Notes: generated from the letters alone by a model not told the origin. Shown: positions 1 through 10,526, numbered from the stretch's first letter. The stretch is 64,000 nt of DNA from Chlorokybus atmophyticus (GCA_009103225.1 RHPI01001715.1:980426-1044425); one strand, 5' to 3'. A program made the numbers and translations.

Positions 1-842
1 TTTCAAGGGCAGCGCTACTCCTTCCCAGCGTCCACTGGCTCTGATGGACTCACATCCTTTGTGCAGCAAGTCCGCAATGCGTGCAGTAAGTTCGCAGATT
101 TGTGATGTGACAGTCCTTGAGGACTGCAGTGAACCCAGCTATTTGCTCCTTGTTCACATATCAATACGAGTCTAACTCTCCAGTTGCTATAATTTGTGTG
201 ACCTACTGGCCTAACTGGCTACGATTGGCTTGCAGGTCTCCCCACGGATGTAGATCTGGACATGGAGTTCAAGTGCATCGACCCAATCAGCGGCTTTCCA
301 CTGACACTGCGTGGGATGGGTGCATTTGACACTGCTGTGCGCTGTGCGGCTATCAACGCCTTTTATCGGGAAATGCGCTCTGCAAACGCCAGTGCAGCAG
401 CTGCACGGGTATGCTATTGATCTAGCTTGTTCTGTCTAAGTCCAAACAGTGTTGAAGACATACAGTTCTGATTGAATTTGCTGCTGGATAGGCGGCGTCC
501 AGCGCTGCAGCAGTGGCAAGCGAGACGAGTCAACCACTGAACAATGCCGCTAGCGACATGACTGCTGCTTCGTGCGCTGAGCAACAACAGGAGCAACCTC
601 CACAACCTGTTACTGGCCAGGGACGACGCGGACGAGAAGGACTGGTCTCTCCTACTTCTGGTACTGACATTGCTTGCATGCTACAGACACGATTACTGCA
701 GCATGACATTTTGTTTGCCTGCAACCGATAAACAGGCTTCATGATGTAATGGCCCCAATTGGCGCAGTGACAAGTTGCCTAATGCTTTTCACTTGGTACA
801 GGCCGGTTCTCCAAGCTGCAGCGGCGGCTGAGGAGGTCATAG
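1..842 (+). CDS. 3' part of a host gene with a PB1-like segment, product unknown
   Basis: Partial gene running in from the left edge. Four exons fit by phase: <1-85, 236-408, 492-660 and 802-842, with donors GTAAGT, GTATGC and GTACTG and AG acceptors, ending at TAG 840-842. The first two exons encode about 86 residues beginning FQGQRYSFPAST, with an F-x3-VR segment, a DVDLDMEFKCID segment and GFPLTL. This spacing of basic start, hydrophobic core and acidic D-x-D stretch resembles a C-terminal PB1 (ubiquitin-like interaction) domain, but I recognise no specific family. The rest is low complexity (Ala/Ser, then Gln/Pro) and ends in a very basic tail, FSKLQRRLRRS. Frame continuity over four exons makes a real gene likely; the PB1 reading is an inference. 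Confidence 0.5.
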
Positions 843-1800
843 ATCCACACACAGTGGGTTGAGTTGTACACTAGTTGTTGACACAGCGGCTGAGCTTGCA
901 TGGGCGATGTCACAGGCATGCTTCCATGCAGCCTGCCAGCGTGTGTCCTGCTAATCTGGCCTCCTCACATGCACACCTATCATGACGAGAGAGGCAACCC
1001 AGCCCTGGCACTTGACTTCCCACTTCGTTGCGCATATCTAGGATGTTGTTCGCGGACCCGCAGGCCAATTGGAGGCCATATTATGGGTGATTGCTCTATT
1101 GTACTTGCGCCCAGCCACAGCAAGGCTGCAAGGTTGCTCGTACACTTGCGGCACGCTTAGCTTTGTGTCGTGGCTATCCTCTTACGGACAGGTCGTAGCA
1201 TGGTGTATGACATAATTTGCAGATGGTGCGCGCGCATTTGCGCGCATCAAACACACTGAATAAAGGGTTTTGGGTATGCTGCATGTCTCACACTTGCACT
1301 TTGCGTGGACTTCATACTTGTTGCGAATACAGCCGGGGAATGGTGCCAAGCAGCCATGCGACGGACAAATTGACATGGTTTGATCGTAGTGGCGGCTTAA
1401 AGTCAACAAGTGTCTGAGTTGTAAGTTCTCCCTTGGGCCCAGCAGCCTAATTGATTGCTTCCATGCCTCTATGCTTGTGACTGCTACTTGCATTGCTTGC
1501 TAGGACATCTTCCCACAGATTGTGCCTCGCGCAACTTTTATTGTGCGTGTGTGGTGCTGCAAGTGCGACTACATCAAGCTGAAGAGTGCCGCACACACAC
1601 GAGAGTGATACGTACTGGTGTATGAAGACCTAATTATAAGCTACATGTCGGCATGCATATGGTGTGCCGAAAGCATGGTGACCTGCAATCAACGGCAGTC
1701 ACGTCAGACAGTCAGACCATGCACTTAATCATACAACCGCCGGGCTAATCGTTCTCACCTACGCATCACACGCTACTCGCTAAACTAGTTTTGCTGCCTA
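843..1800. other. Non-coding stretch downstream of the PB1-like gene
   Basis: Contains several open frames on both strands but none with recognisable domains, splice-linked continuation or codon regularity. Part is presumably the 3' UTR of the preceding gene. Nothing else seen. Confidence 0.4.
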
Positions 1801-1883
1801 TCCCGATCAGTCATGCATGCATGTAGGCTTGGTTGTCACCTGCCACAACCGCCAAAGCATGGCATCTGCGTCCACTCCACACC

Positions 1884-1997
1884 ATGTCGAGGACGACCAG
1901 TACACTCCCCCCGCCGCCGCTCCCAACCATCGCCGCTGCAACTGCTGTCGTATGCAGCAATACTGCGCACACTAGCGCAGCAGCGTATGTGTGCTAG
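1884..1997 (+). other. Short Pro/Ala/Thr-rich open frame, doubtful
   Basis: ATG at 1884 opens a 37-codon frame (MSRTTSTLPPPPLPTIAAAT...) whose composition resembles the beginning of a plastid transit peptide. It runs into a perfect inverted repeat and stops at 1995-1997. It could be a stranded first exon of a lost gene. No following exon was found. Confidence 0.15.
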
Positions 1998-2019
1998 TTT
2001 ACACATACGCTGCTGCGCT
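1974..2019. repeat. Perfect 19-bp inverted repeat
   Basis: Left arm 1974-1992 and right arm 2001-2019 are exact reverse complements, separated by 8 bases (GCTAGTTT). A transcript through this would fold into a strong hairpin. There is no U tract or other terminator hallmark. Confidence 0.85.
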
Positions 2020-2244
2020 GTTTGTACACATGTTGCTGAATATTGTATACATCAAGATTACTACAAATTTGCAATGGCGACATCTATGAACAGTCTAATG
2101 CTCATACTACTCATAACAACCCTTTATTACCGCAGGAAATCAAACACAAGATGTAACTTGGATGTAACTTGGATTGAGACTGAAAGGTAATTAACCAAGG
2201 GGATTAAACAATCAAGCTTAATGGTATGTGTTTTCGTTTATGAA

Positions 2245-2660
2245 CATGTATGAAGGGACAGGGATAGGGATAGGGATAGGGATAGGGATAGGGGTAAGGG
2301 TAGAGGTAGGGGTAGTGTGATAGGGAGACGGATAAAGATAGGGGTTGGGATAAGGGATAAGCATTAGCATATGTAGGGATGGGAATAAGGTTACCGATGT
2401 GGATAGAAATGGAGGTAGTGTGATATTGATAAAGATAGTACTAATACTAACGGTAGGGATAAAGGGTAGGGATAAAGGGTAAGCATTGTGATGTGGATAG
2501 GGATAAGGATATGGATATGGGTAGGGGTTGTTTAATGGAGAAGGGATAAAGATAAGGGAAGGGATATGGATAGGCAACGCGATAGAGACATCGTTGGAGG
2601 TGACTATTCGGACAAGGGATAGGCATATGGGTAGTGGTAGTGTGATAGAGATTGGTGTAG
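2245..2660 (+). repeat. Degenerate GGGATA array, G-rich on + strand
   Basis: Begins with five near-perfect GGGATA units at about 2256-2291 and decays into variants (GGGTAA, GGTAG, GGGATAAAG). It is a decaying minisatellite. Frames through it encode Tyr/Pro repeats that reflect composition, not genes. Confidence 0.85.
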
Positions 2661-2754
2661 GGAAAGTGGATGAGGAAAGCTGTTGGGGTATTACCAGTAA
2701 ACGGTTACCATTGAATCAATAATAAAGTAATAATAGGGATGTGAATAGGAACGT

Positions 2755-3000
2755 CCATTCTAATCTTTATTCATATCCTCATCTGTATCCTCATCACTAT
2801 CTCCATCCCTTTTTTTATCCATGTGACCATTGATATATTCACACCCTATACAAAATAAATAGCTCGGTTGCTATTCATTCAACCATATTAAACTATGTGT
2901 TATTCTCATATCAAACTTATCAATATAAGTACTTATAAGTAGTATCCTTTGCCATATCTCTATCCTTATCACTATGACTATCCTGATCCCAATTACCATC
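2755..3000 (-). repeat. Degenerate TATCCC array, opposite orientation to the preceding array
   Basis: TATCCT/TATCCC/ATCACTATC units dominate 2765-2825 and 2945-3000, the reverse complement of the array at 2245-2660. Between them lies AT-rich unique sequence. The two form a loose, imperfect inverted pair about 100-700 bp apart. Confidence 0.7.
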
Positions 3001-3046
3001 ACGACATCAAGTTCACACGCCAACTACCGTGTTTACTTCATCAGAG

Positions 3047-3189
3047 TCCCCCCTCGAATAAAGTCCCCATTAAAGCATTGTTTTCGAATCATTTCATCCT
3101 TAATAGAGGAGGGGGAGGACTGTATAAAAGTGGGGACATAAATGGAGTGAATACGGCAGGGTACCGAGCGGAACACACGGCGCTATCCC
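3047..3189. mobile_element. Degenerate remnant of a pogo-type TIR/MITE next to the intact transposon
   Basis: This stretch has AGTCCCCCCTCGAAT near its left end, a G-rich AGGACTGTATAAAAGTGGGG near 3112-3135, and GTGAATACGG near 3148. All are close to sub-motifs of the terminal repeats of the neighbouring element at 3190-7100. It is probably an older, internally deleted relative. Confidence 0.35.
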
Positions 3190-3191
3190 TA

Positions 3192-3310
3192 CCGTATTTA
3201 CCCTAACACAGTCCCCCCCTTTTTATACAGTCCCCCCCTCGATTTTGCTGAGGGGGACTGTGTACGGGGGGGGACTGTGTTACAGTAGGGGGGACTGTGT
3301 TGTGTAGCTG
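3192..3310 (+). repeat. Left terminal inverted repeat
   Basis: Starts CCGTATTTACCC and contains five ACAGTCCCC-type motifs in alternating orientation. The first 27 bases pair with 7072-7098. Confidence 0.8.
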
Positions 3311-3455
3311 GGCGCAGCACAGTCCCCGCCCATGATACGTCATCCAACCTTCAAGTTACGCCCATGGTCGTAATTGGGATTTTCTGGCGCCGAAACAGCG
3401 GCGTTAGGGTTGTTGAGCTGGTTGGCGAGGTTGTTGAGGTGGGGCGGCGGTGAAC

Positions 3456-6400
3456 ATGGTGGGGGCGAGAGCTGCAAGGCATGCAGCGCGCAACCGCCTG
3501 GAAAGAGAAGCTGCTGCTGCCAAGGAGGCTGCCAAGATAGTTGCTGAGGCGGCAGCCAAGGCACGTGAGGCGGCCGCCAGGCTTGCGACAGAGGCGGCAG
3601 CAGAGCAGCTGGACGCCGGTGGTGAGCGGCCCACCGGCGTCCAGAAGCGCGTCAATGCTGCCCGCACCAACAACGGGCGCAATAGGAGGTACAAGCGGCG
3701 AGCATTCACATGCCACCAAAAGGTATGTTTATGCAATGTGCTTTGTGTATTGGTAATAATGCATGCTGTTACTGCTCAGCACAATCAGCGTGTGCATATG
3801 CAAGTTTGCTTAGCAGTGTTGTGTGCTGTGTGTACTTGTGACAATGCATGCTATCACTGCTCAGCACAATAAGGGTGTGCATTTGCACGTGTACTTAGCT
3901 GTGCTGCGTGCTGTGACAATGCATGCACGCTCACACACTTGCATGCACGTGACGCATGTGTATGCGTGCATGCACTGTTGCTGCGTGCTATGTGTCTGGC
4001 TGGCGTGACCAACAAAGTGTTACATGGCAGCGCAAGTTCATTGACATTGCCAAGCATCTTGGCATTAAAAGAACCGAGCGCACGGCATCCACGCCAAGAG
4101 CTTGCGGAACTGGCTTAAGCTTAAGAGCTAGAGATCAAGTCTGCATGTGCAAGTGATTGTAGGCTAAAGGGTGGCGGGAGGACACTCTCAATTCCAGAGC
4201 TTGACACTCTTGTGTACAACTACATTGTTGATAAGAGGTCGCGTGGGTTGGGAGTGACACAAGGCATGATCATGATGCTGTGCTGCGTGCTGTGACAATG
4301 CATGCACGCTCACACACTTGCATGCACGTGACGCATGTGTATGCGTGCATGCACTGTTGCTGCGTGCTATGTGTCTGGCTGGCGTGACCAACAAAGTGTT
4401 ACATGGCAGCGCAAGTTCATTGACATTGCCAAGCATCTTGGCATTAAAAGAACCGAGCGCGAGCACGGCATCCACGCCAAGAGCTTGCGGAACTGGCTTA
4501 AGCAAGAGCTAGAGATCAAGTCTGCATGTGCAAGTGATTGTAGGCTAAAGGGTGGCGGGAGGACACTCTCAATTCCAGAGCTTGACACTCTTGTGTACAA
4601 CTACATTGTTGATAAGAGGTCGCGTGGGTTGGGAGTGACACAAGGCATGATCAGGGTATGTTTATGCATGTGGTACACTTGTGTTTGCATCAAGGGCTGC
4701 ACGCACTTGCACGCACACACGCACGCGCACAGCTGCACCACTCTAGCATGCACACGCACACGGAGCTGAACCATGCACGCACGCACACGCACACGCACTC
4801 CCGCACGCACACGCACGCGCACACGCACACACATGCACGCAGCTGCACACACACTCACGTACATGGCTGCACCACTCACGCACGCATACACACACGCACG
4901 CAGCTGCACACACACACTCACGTACATGGCTGCACAACTCACGCACGCATACACACACGCACGCAGCTGCACACACACACACTCACGCACGCAGCTGCGC
5001 CAGCTGCACACCCACGCACCACTCGCACACGCACACGCAGACGCACGCAGCTGCACACACACACGCACTCACACGCACGCAGCTGCACCACTCGTGCCCG
5101 CACTCATGCACCCACACGCACACGCACATGCACACGCAGACGCACGCAGCTGCACACACACGCATTCACACGCACGCATCTGCACCACTCGCGCCCGCAC
5201 TCATGCACGCACACGCACACGCACGCACGCAGCTGCACACACATGCACACACATGCAACAATGCACTGCACACGCACGCGCACACGCACACGTATCTCAA
5301 GGGCACAACCACACACACGCACGCTGGTACACTCAGCAAACGCACACACCAGCACTTCAATAGCTCAATCAACATGCATGTGTGCAGCTGGAGGCCAAGC
5401 GGCTAGTTGCTGAACACAACGCCAACCTCAATGATGATGGCGATAAGTGGCAGTTGAAGGCCTCCCTCAATTGGGTGGTGCGCTTCATGGCGCGCCATGA
5501 TCTTACTGTACGGGCACGCACTAAAGTAGGTCAGAAGCTCCCTCGTGATCTCGCACAAAAAGTTGAGGGCCACCGCATGTTCATTACCCTCATGAAGGAG
5601 CGGCACAAGTATGCCTCCAGTCAGGTCGTCAACATGGATAAAGTTCCAGTCACGGTGGACATGCCCGCGACTCGCACGGTCAACCAGCAAGGCAGCCGCA
5701 CTGTCACCATGAAAACAACAGGTGAGGCATGCATGCGCATGCAATCATTGCATGCTGATTCTGGCACAACACAACACATGTATGGCCTGGCCTCACACTC
5801 ATTAAGCAGGCAACGAGAAGAAAAACATTACCGTGGTGTTGGCCTGTGCAATGGACGGCACCAAGCTACCGCCAGTCGTCATTCTAAAGCGCAAGACTCT
5901 GCCTTCTGATTTGATTATACCAGATGGTGTGGTGGTGTGGGTGAATGAAGCGGGCTGGATGGATGAGGCACACACGTGTGAGTGGGTCGAGGCGGTGATG
6001 CGCAAGCGGCCAAAGCGGGTTTTTGGCACGAGAGCGCTGCTTGTCTGGGATTCCTTTTCAGCACACATGTGTGAGTCCGTGAAAGCAGCAACGCAGGCTG
6101 GCGGTATCGATCAAGCTGTCATTCCGGGTGGGTGTACGCCTATTCTTCAACCTTTGGATGTAGGGGTGAACAAGCCTTTCAAGGACATGCTTCGTGCAAA
6201 GGTGAGTTGCTAAAATGTGCATGTGCTGATGTTGTGAGGAGTGCACAACTCACACGCTAGGTTGCATGTAAGTTTGTGTGCGTACCACCTGGGTGAGCTG
6301 CTCCTGGGTAAGATTGCAATAACGGTTGTCATCTTAGGTTGTCAGTCATGATTAACATTGTGCTTTGTTGGTGTATGCAGTGGGCGTTGTGGATGGCAGA

Positions 6401-6800
6401 CCCAGCCAACCATTCCTACACTGCAGGCGGCAACTTGCGGCACGCGGACTGGTCAACCGTAGTGTCGTGGGTGCATCAGGCTTGGGAGGAGTTGTCAGTG
6501 CAGACCATCATCAATGCGTTCAAGAAGGCGGGCGTGTGTGAAGCTGATTGGACCCCGAAGCAGGTCGTTGATGACAATGCGGACAATGTCGTCGATGTAG
6601 ATGAGTTGCCGCTGGAGGTACAGGAAGAGCGTGTGATCTCAGAGTTGGAGAAGTTGCGTGTGCGCGATGAGGCCAATGCTTCAAGGGCTAACCATATCGA
6701 GCTGTCCAGTGATGAGAGCGAGCTTGATAGCATGTGTACTAGCAGTGATGATGATGCACAGGAGGATGATGGTGATGACTCTGATGATGATCTTGTGTAG
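3456..6800 (+). CDS. Pogo/Tigger-like DDE transposase, five exons, 552 aa
   Basis: Exons 3456-3722, 4410-4655, 5388-5721, 5810-6201 and 6381-6800 join in phase without a stop (1659 nt). Exon 1 encodes an Ala/Glu-rich basic N-terminus. Exon 2 encodes a helix-turn-helix-like DNA-binding segment (KFIDIAKHLGIK...SLRNWLKQELEIK). Exon 3 ends in the first part of a DDE_1 catalytic core with VNMD (first Asp). Exon 4 has DGTKLPPVVILKRK, GWMDEAHTCEWVEAV, LLVWDSFSAH (second Asp) and IPGGCTPILQPLDVGVNKPF (third Asp). Exon 5 has the family's GGNLRHADWSTVVSWVHQAW motif and an acidic tail. The enzyme cuts the element at its TIRs and reinserts it at TA. All three catalytic Asp residues are present. A TTAGGGTT motif lies about 45 bp upstream of the ATG. 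Confidence 0.85.
3901..4653 (+). repeat. Tandem duplication of the transposase HTH exon (about 370 bp units)
   Basis: 3901-4270 and 4280-4653 are near-identical. The first copy differs by a 4-nt deletion and a 2-nt insertion that break its frame; the second keeps the open exon used in the model above. Both copies contain the same upstream intron sequence and 3' splice site. Confidence 0.9.
4690..5345 (+). repeat. CACGCA/CACACG simple repeat inside a transposase intron
   Basis: About 650 bp of (CA)(CG)-rich tandem repeat with GCAGCTGCAC interspersed every 40-60 bp. Long open frames here (His/Thr-rich on +, Cys/Val-rich on -) are artefacts of the repeat. Confidence 0.9.
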
Positions 6801-6846
6801 TGAGAGATTACTTGTGTTGGATGTTGTTGCTAGCATGTGTGATTCC

Positions 6847-6910
6847 CTCGCACGCACGCGCGCGTACGCACACACGCACGCACACACGCGCGCGCGCGCG
6901 CGCGCGCACA

Positions 6911-6943
<33 letters not shown>

Positions 6944-6950
6944 ACAGCAA
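6847..6950. repeat. Alternating purine-pyrimidine tract (CG)n(CA)n
   Basis: About 100 bp of nearly uninterrupted alternating CG/CA/TG dinucleotides in the 3' part of the transposon, including a (CG)8-type block and a (CA)9-type block. This is the composition that favours Z-DNA. Confidence 0.9.
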
Positions 6951-6973
6951 GCAGCGCGCGTTATATGTCAATA

Positions 6974-7098
6974 CAGTCCCCCTCAAGGAGAATACTAAAA
7001 TGGGGGGGGACTCTAAGGTCAAAACACAGTCCCCCCCCCCCCCCAAATTTGCCGGGGGGGACTGTGTTCCAGGGGGGACTGTGTTGGGGTAAATACGG
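6974..7098 (-). repeat. Right terminal inverted repeat
   Basis: Ends ...GGGGTAAATACGG before the TA duplication. It contains the same GGGGGGACTGT motif in several copies, plus a C15 run beside an AAATTTGCC spacer. Confidence 0.8.
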
Positions 7099-7100
7099 TA

Positions 7101-8826
7101 TCCATGTTGCACTATCAAACTATAAAGAAACTTACGCCGACTTTATGGTACCACGCGGAACGGCAGCGAAAAAACGACGCACATGCAGCGGGCGCCGATC
7201 GGCGCTGCAAGGCAACACCTTTCAAATGCCTTGTTGCGCAATGCATCGACATAGTCGATATTTGACAAACAACGACGTAAATGAAACGCCGACAAAGTCG
7301 GATACCCCTAAACATTGACAGCCTAATAAGGCAAGTGCATTATTGCCTGTGTTAAGTGATCGTAGCCCATAACATAGACTTCCCATGCATCCTCGTTAAT
7401 GGGATTCTCCGCAAACACCCCCTACGCTAGAGGCAAGAAAACGTTGCGGAGTTCGATTAATTGTAATTGACTGCTACATCTACTAAGTGTCAACCATACA
7501 TGTGTGGGTGGCAGGCTGTCGCAAGCATGATCGCCAACCAAATGATGATTATCTTTCATCTATTGTTCTTGGGGGTTTGAGCCAGCCCATGTTGCTATTG
7601 TGCTCGATTGTTATTATATGCTCGACGATGTGTACACATTGTTGAACTCTGAGCTGCTTTTCAAAAATATGCGCACATTTTGCCTTCTTTTGTGATATCA
7701 TACATGAGGGCACTTGCATGCTCTCTTTGTTGATACTAAATATCTTCCTTGCATGATGTTGCATTCAATAGCTCGTACACATTGTGTGTTTATTATGTAT
7801 CAATCACATGTTGTGTAGTATTAATGCTATGTATGCATGCCAATAAACAAACTTAATTCGTTTAAACCCAATTAACAAGATTCCTCGTCAAATAACATGC
7901 TTTTAAAAACATTGACTATGATAAACTATATCGTAATAATGTAGCTTAAATGAACACCGCAACTCCCTCGGCAATGTGTAACATAGCTTACAAGTTATCT
8001 TGTTTTTGTTCATCGTAATGTTATACGTTAGCTGCAGCAAGCAGCAAATCCAATGCATACACCATATTCTTGTACCTTAACCTATCTGTGTCATTGTTGC
8101 TTGAATATTTCTGAAAAATGCATTTTAAGCAAACACTCTCAAACTCACATACGTAGGCGTTGAAGGCTTATACCATTATACAAGCACCTCAATTTACGAA
8201 CATTTAAGTGTGGCATACTGCAATAAGTAAGCCATTATTATAAGTTGTCCATTTAAACATTCAGCATCACGCAAATTGAATTTAATATGCGGTCAAGTCT
8301 TTGCGTTGCCTTGATTTTATTATATTTAAAGGCTCCTAAAGTTTGTTTAACACAAAATGTGTGTAATGTACGTCTAATCTAAGTACAGTGCAATAATACA
8401 ATAATAATATACATGAACATCTATGACTTTTCCTTTATTTTCATAACTATTCACATCGAAGTTTGGCCCAACCCTAACCACACATGACACTTCGTAATTA
8501 AATGTGTGGGCCTCAAAATACCAGTAACGAGATCTTACCTCCCGCTAATAAAAACCGTTTTTCTGATTGCGTTTACGCGAATCACAACCCACATTTGCAT
8601 TATTCATACCCATAGCAACACGACCATGCCATTCGCTTGGCTATGCTATTGTCATTAGCCAGCACCACGACACGATAAACACTGCAACACTGTGAAATGG
8701 GTTAAATAAGGGCATCGTGATTTTGAAGGCAGCATGCACACTTGTGCTGGCACAGTGCGTGCAAGAGACACAATGTACTTCAGAGGAAAGGATTCGGTGC
8801 ATACGCTATAAAAGCTAGCAGTAGCG
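7101..8826. other. AT-rich intergenic stretch without visible gene
   Basis: About 60-65% AT, only short open frames, no domain or exon chain recognised on either strand. Confidence 0.5.
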
Positions 8827-8849
8827 CCCCCCCCCCCCCCCCCCCCCCN
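8827..8849. other. Poly-C tract with N: assembly gap
   Basis: Twenty-two C residues followed by N. Sequences to the left and right need not be adjacent in the genome. Confidence 0.9.
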
Positions 8850-8850
8850 T

Positions 8851-9042
8851 ATAGAAGGAGATTGGAAGTATGAAGTGGAGGGTATAATAACCCATAAAGG
8901 CCGGAAAGGCAGATCTCCCAGTTACTTTGTGAAATGGAAGGGTCATCCGTTCGAAGCATGTGAATGGGTTGACGAACCTAACATGCGATCACCGCTTCTG
9001 ATAAAGAAATATTGGAGGGAGCTAACGGTTGCCCAAAGATGA
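8851..9042 (+). pseudogene. Chromodomain at the C-terminal end of a Ty3/gypsy (chromovirus) polyprotein
   Basis: An open stretch of 63 codons to a TGA reads YFVKWKGHPFEACEWVDEP followed by LLIKKYWREL. This is the YxVKWKG-x-E-x-TWEP pattern of the chromodomain that ends chromovirus integrases and directs insertion to modified histones. The upstream part of the polyprotein is lost at the assembly gap. A polypurine tract and an LTR follow at the usual distance (about 150 bp). Confidence 0.8.
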
Positions 9043-9186
9043 AGTCCAGGTAGGTCCATTTTCTGAAAATATATATTATCCGCCTTTAGAAGTAGTTCCA
9101 CGTTTTGACCTATCAAGTTACTGATCATGGCTTGTTTACCTAGGTTGGAAAGCGTGGAGAAAGAAATTAAGCAGAGACGCTCAATA

Positions 9187-9201
9187 ACTAAGGGGGGGCA
9201 T
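9187..9201 (+). promoter_or_regulatory. Polypurine tract of an LTR retroelement
   Basis: AACTAAGGGGGGGCAT immediately precedes the LTR start TGTTACGG. It is the usual primer site for plus-strand DNA synthesis. Confidence 0.65.
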
Positions 9202-10524
9202 TGTTACGGCCTAGCTATTACAGCTGGTCATGTACAGTGTATATATAAGTTTAATTACCAAAAGACAAAAGTTTAATGAACCTTGGTTGGATTATCTTGG
9301 TTTGTTATACAAGCTTTGAATGCGTGTGTTTGTGTTTGAGCTTTAACACAAGTGCAATGCATCGCTAATTATAGGCCTAGCTAGTTAGAGCATTTGCATG
9401 CATCTAATTAGAAGTGGTTGACTAGGAATTACCCTATTCATGAATGTATGGGCGTCTTGAGTAGGAAGATAAAAGCACATGGCTCTAGTATAATGATTTA
9501 TTAACGCGATGTGGGCTTATGGGGCCAATCGCGTGAAACATCATAGGAATAAGCACGTGTAATTATAAGGTTCATTTAGGCCACTCCAAGGCGGCTTATT
9601 TGGATCAGATGAATAGAGCGAAGTAGCCTACCTTAGGGTGAACAAAAAGGACTTCGCGAAATGAGTTCGCGAAGGGATTGATTCACCTGCGAAGTGAATC
9701 AACATAGTGAACTAAATTAGTTCACTTGTTCAATTACGAACATGAACTAAAATAGTTCACTAGGGGTTCGTAAGTGAACTAAAATAGTTCACTGGTTCAG
9801 TTACGAACATGAACTAAAGTAGTTCACTAAGGGTTCGTGGTGAACTAAGTGAATTAAGTGAACTAAGTGAATCACCCTAATGTGAGGGGACTAATAGAAG
9901 AGGGAGCCAAAAGTGAATCACTAGTGAACTAAGTTAGTTCACTAGTAGAGTCATTCATAAAGCCGACAAGGTAGTGAACTAAAGTTGATTCACAAGTGAA
10001 TCAACTATTAGATCACTTCGCGACGCGACGTCGCGACAGAAAATCGGCTATATAAGGCATTTGCCCCCTCCCGCGTGTGCCGATACGCAGCGCATGGCAG
10101 CGCCGCCTGCCATGGCCGCAAGCACAAAAATCGCGGATTCGCATTATTGGTCACTTTGCAGAATGCCAGTGAACTAATGCCGGGTGAACTAAAATAATAA
10201 TCACTTGGGTGAGTGAATGGGGATCTGGTAGAAGGCTTTAGACCAAGTAGGTCTCAGCCAAGATAGTTCCTAATAAAGCTCATGGCGATGGATTTCGCCA
10301 TAAAAAAAGAGCCGGTCGCGGATGGAGGGTAGCCGCCGCACGACTTGAGCTCTGGGCTTTTGGGGCTAAGGTAGGGGTACCCAAGCTAGGTGACCATAAC
10401 CCTTAAGTTACCAAGTAGTTGTTCATTCAACGAAAGGTGGTTAAGGGAGTGTACAGTCACTACATGTAAAGTGTGTGATCATTGTACATAGTTTAAGTGA
10501 TAGTTGGCCCCGCCCGGCGTAACA
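9202..10524 (+). repeat. LTR, 1.3 kb, of a Ty3/gypsy chromovirus
   Basis: Starts TGTTACG and ends CGTAACA, a perfect 7-bp terminal inversion. It is preceded by a polypurine tract and followed after 2 bp by a primer-binding-like site. Thus the same LTR serves as the 3' LTR of the chromodomain fragment to its left and as the 5' LTR of the gag-pol to its right. A cluster of GTGAACT...AGTTCAC palindromes lies inside. Confidence 0.65.
9655..10010. repeat. Cluster of short palindromes (GTGAACTAAAATAGTTCAC family) in the LTR
   Basis: At least four copies of the palindrome TGAACTAAAnTAGTTCAC occur at 9709-9724, 9741-9760, 9773-9792 and 9808-9827. They alternate with inverted TTACGAAC / GTTCGTAA motifs. 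Further half-sites (GTGAATCA, TTCGCGAA) occur on both sides. Regular spacing of about 30-35 bp suggests operator-like protein sites rather than random AT sequence. Confidence 0.8.
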
Positions 10525-10526
10525 GC

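Larger units (their letters stand above)
3190..7100 (+). mobile_element. Pogo/Tigger-type DNA transposon with TIRs and TA duplication
   Basis: The left end reads TA-CCGTATTTACCCTAACACAG followed by a C run (3190-3219). The right end is its reverse complement with one difference (7072-7100). The outermost TA on both sides fits the TA target duplication of Tc1/mariner/pogo elements. Inside each TIR, ACAGTCCCCCC and its complement GGGGGGACTGT recur several times, giving a complex terminus of roughly 110-130 bp. The only gene inside is a five-exon transposase on the + strand. With TIRs, duplication and an open frame all present, the copy looks young and possibly competent. Confidence 0.85.

Noticed and set aside
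2218-2577. Tyr/Pro/Ile-rich minus-strand open frame
   Set aside because: Translation of the GGGATA array; no start context, domain or exon partner.
4601-5413. Long His/Thr-rich (+) and Cys/Val-rich (-) open frames
   Set aside because: They lie wholly in a CACGCA simple repeat inside a transposase intron; all frames stay open because of composition.
9655-10010. CRISPR-like array
   Set aside because: The repeated units are palindromes without unique spacers of constant length, and the genome is eukaryotic.
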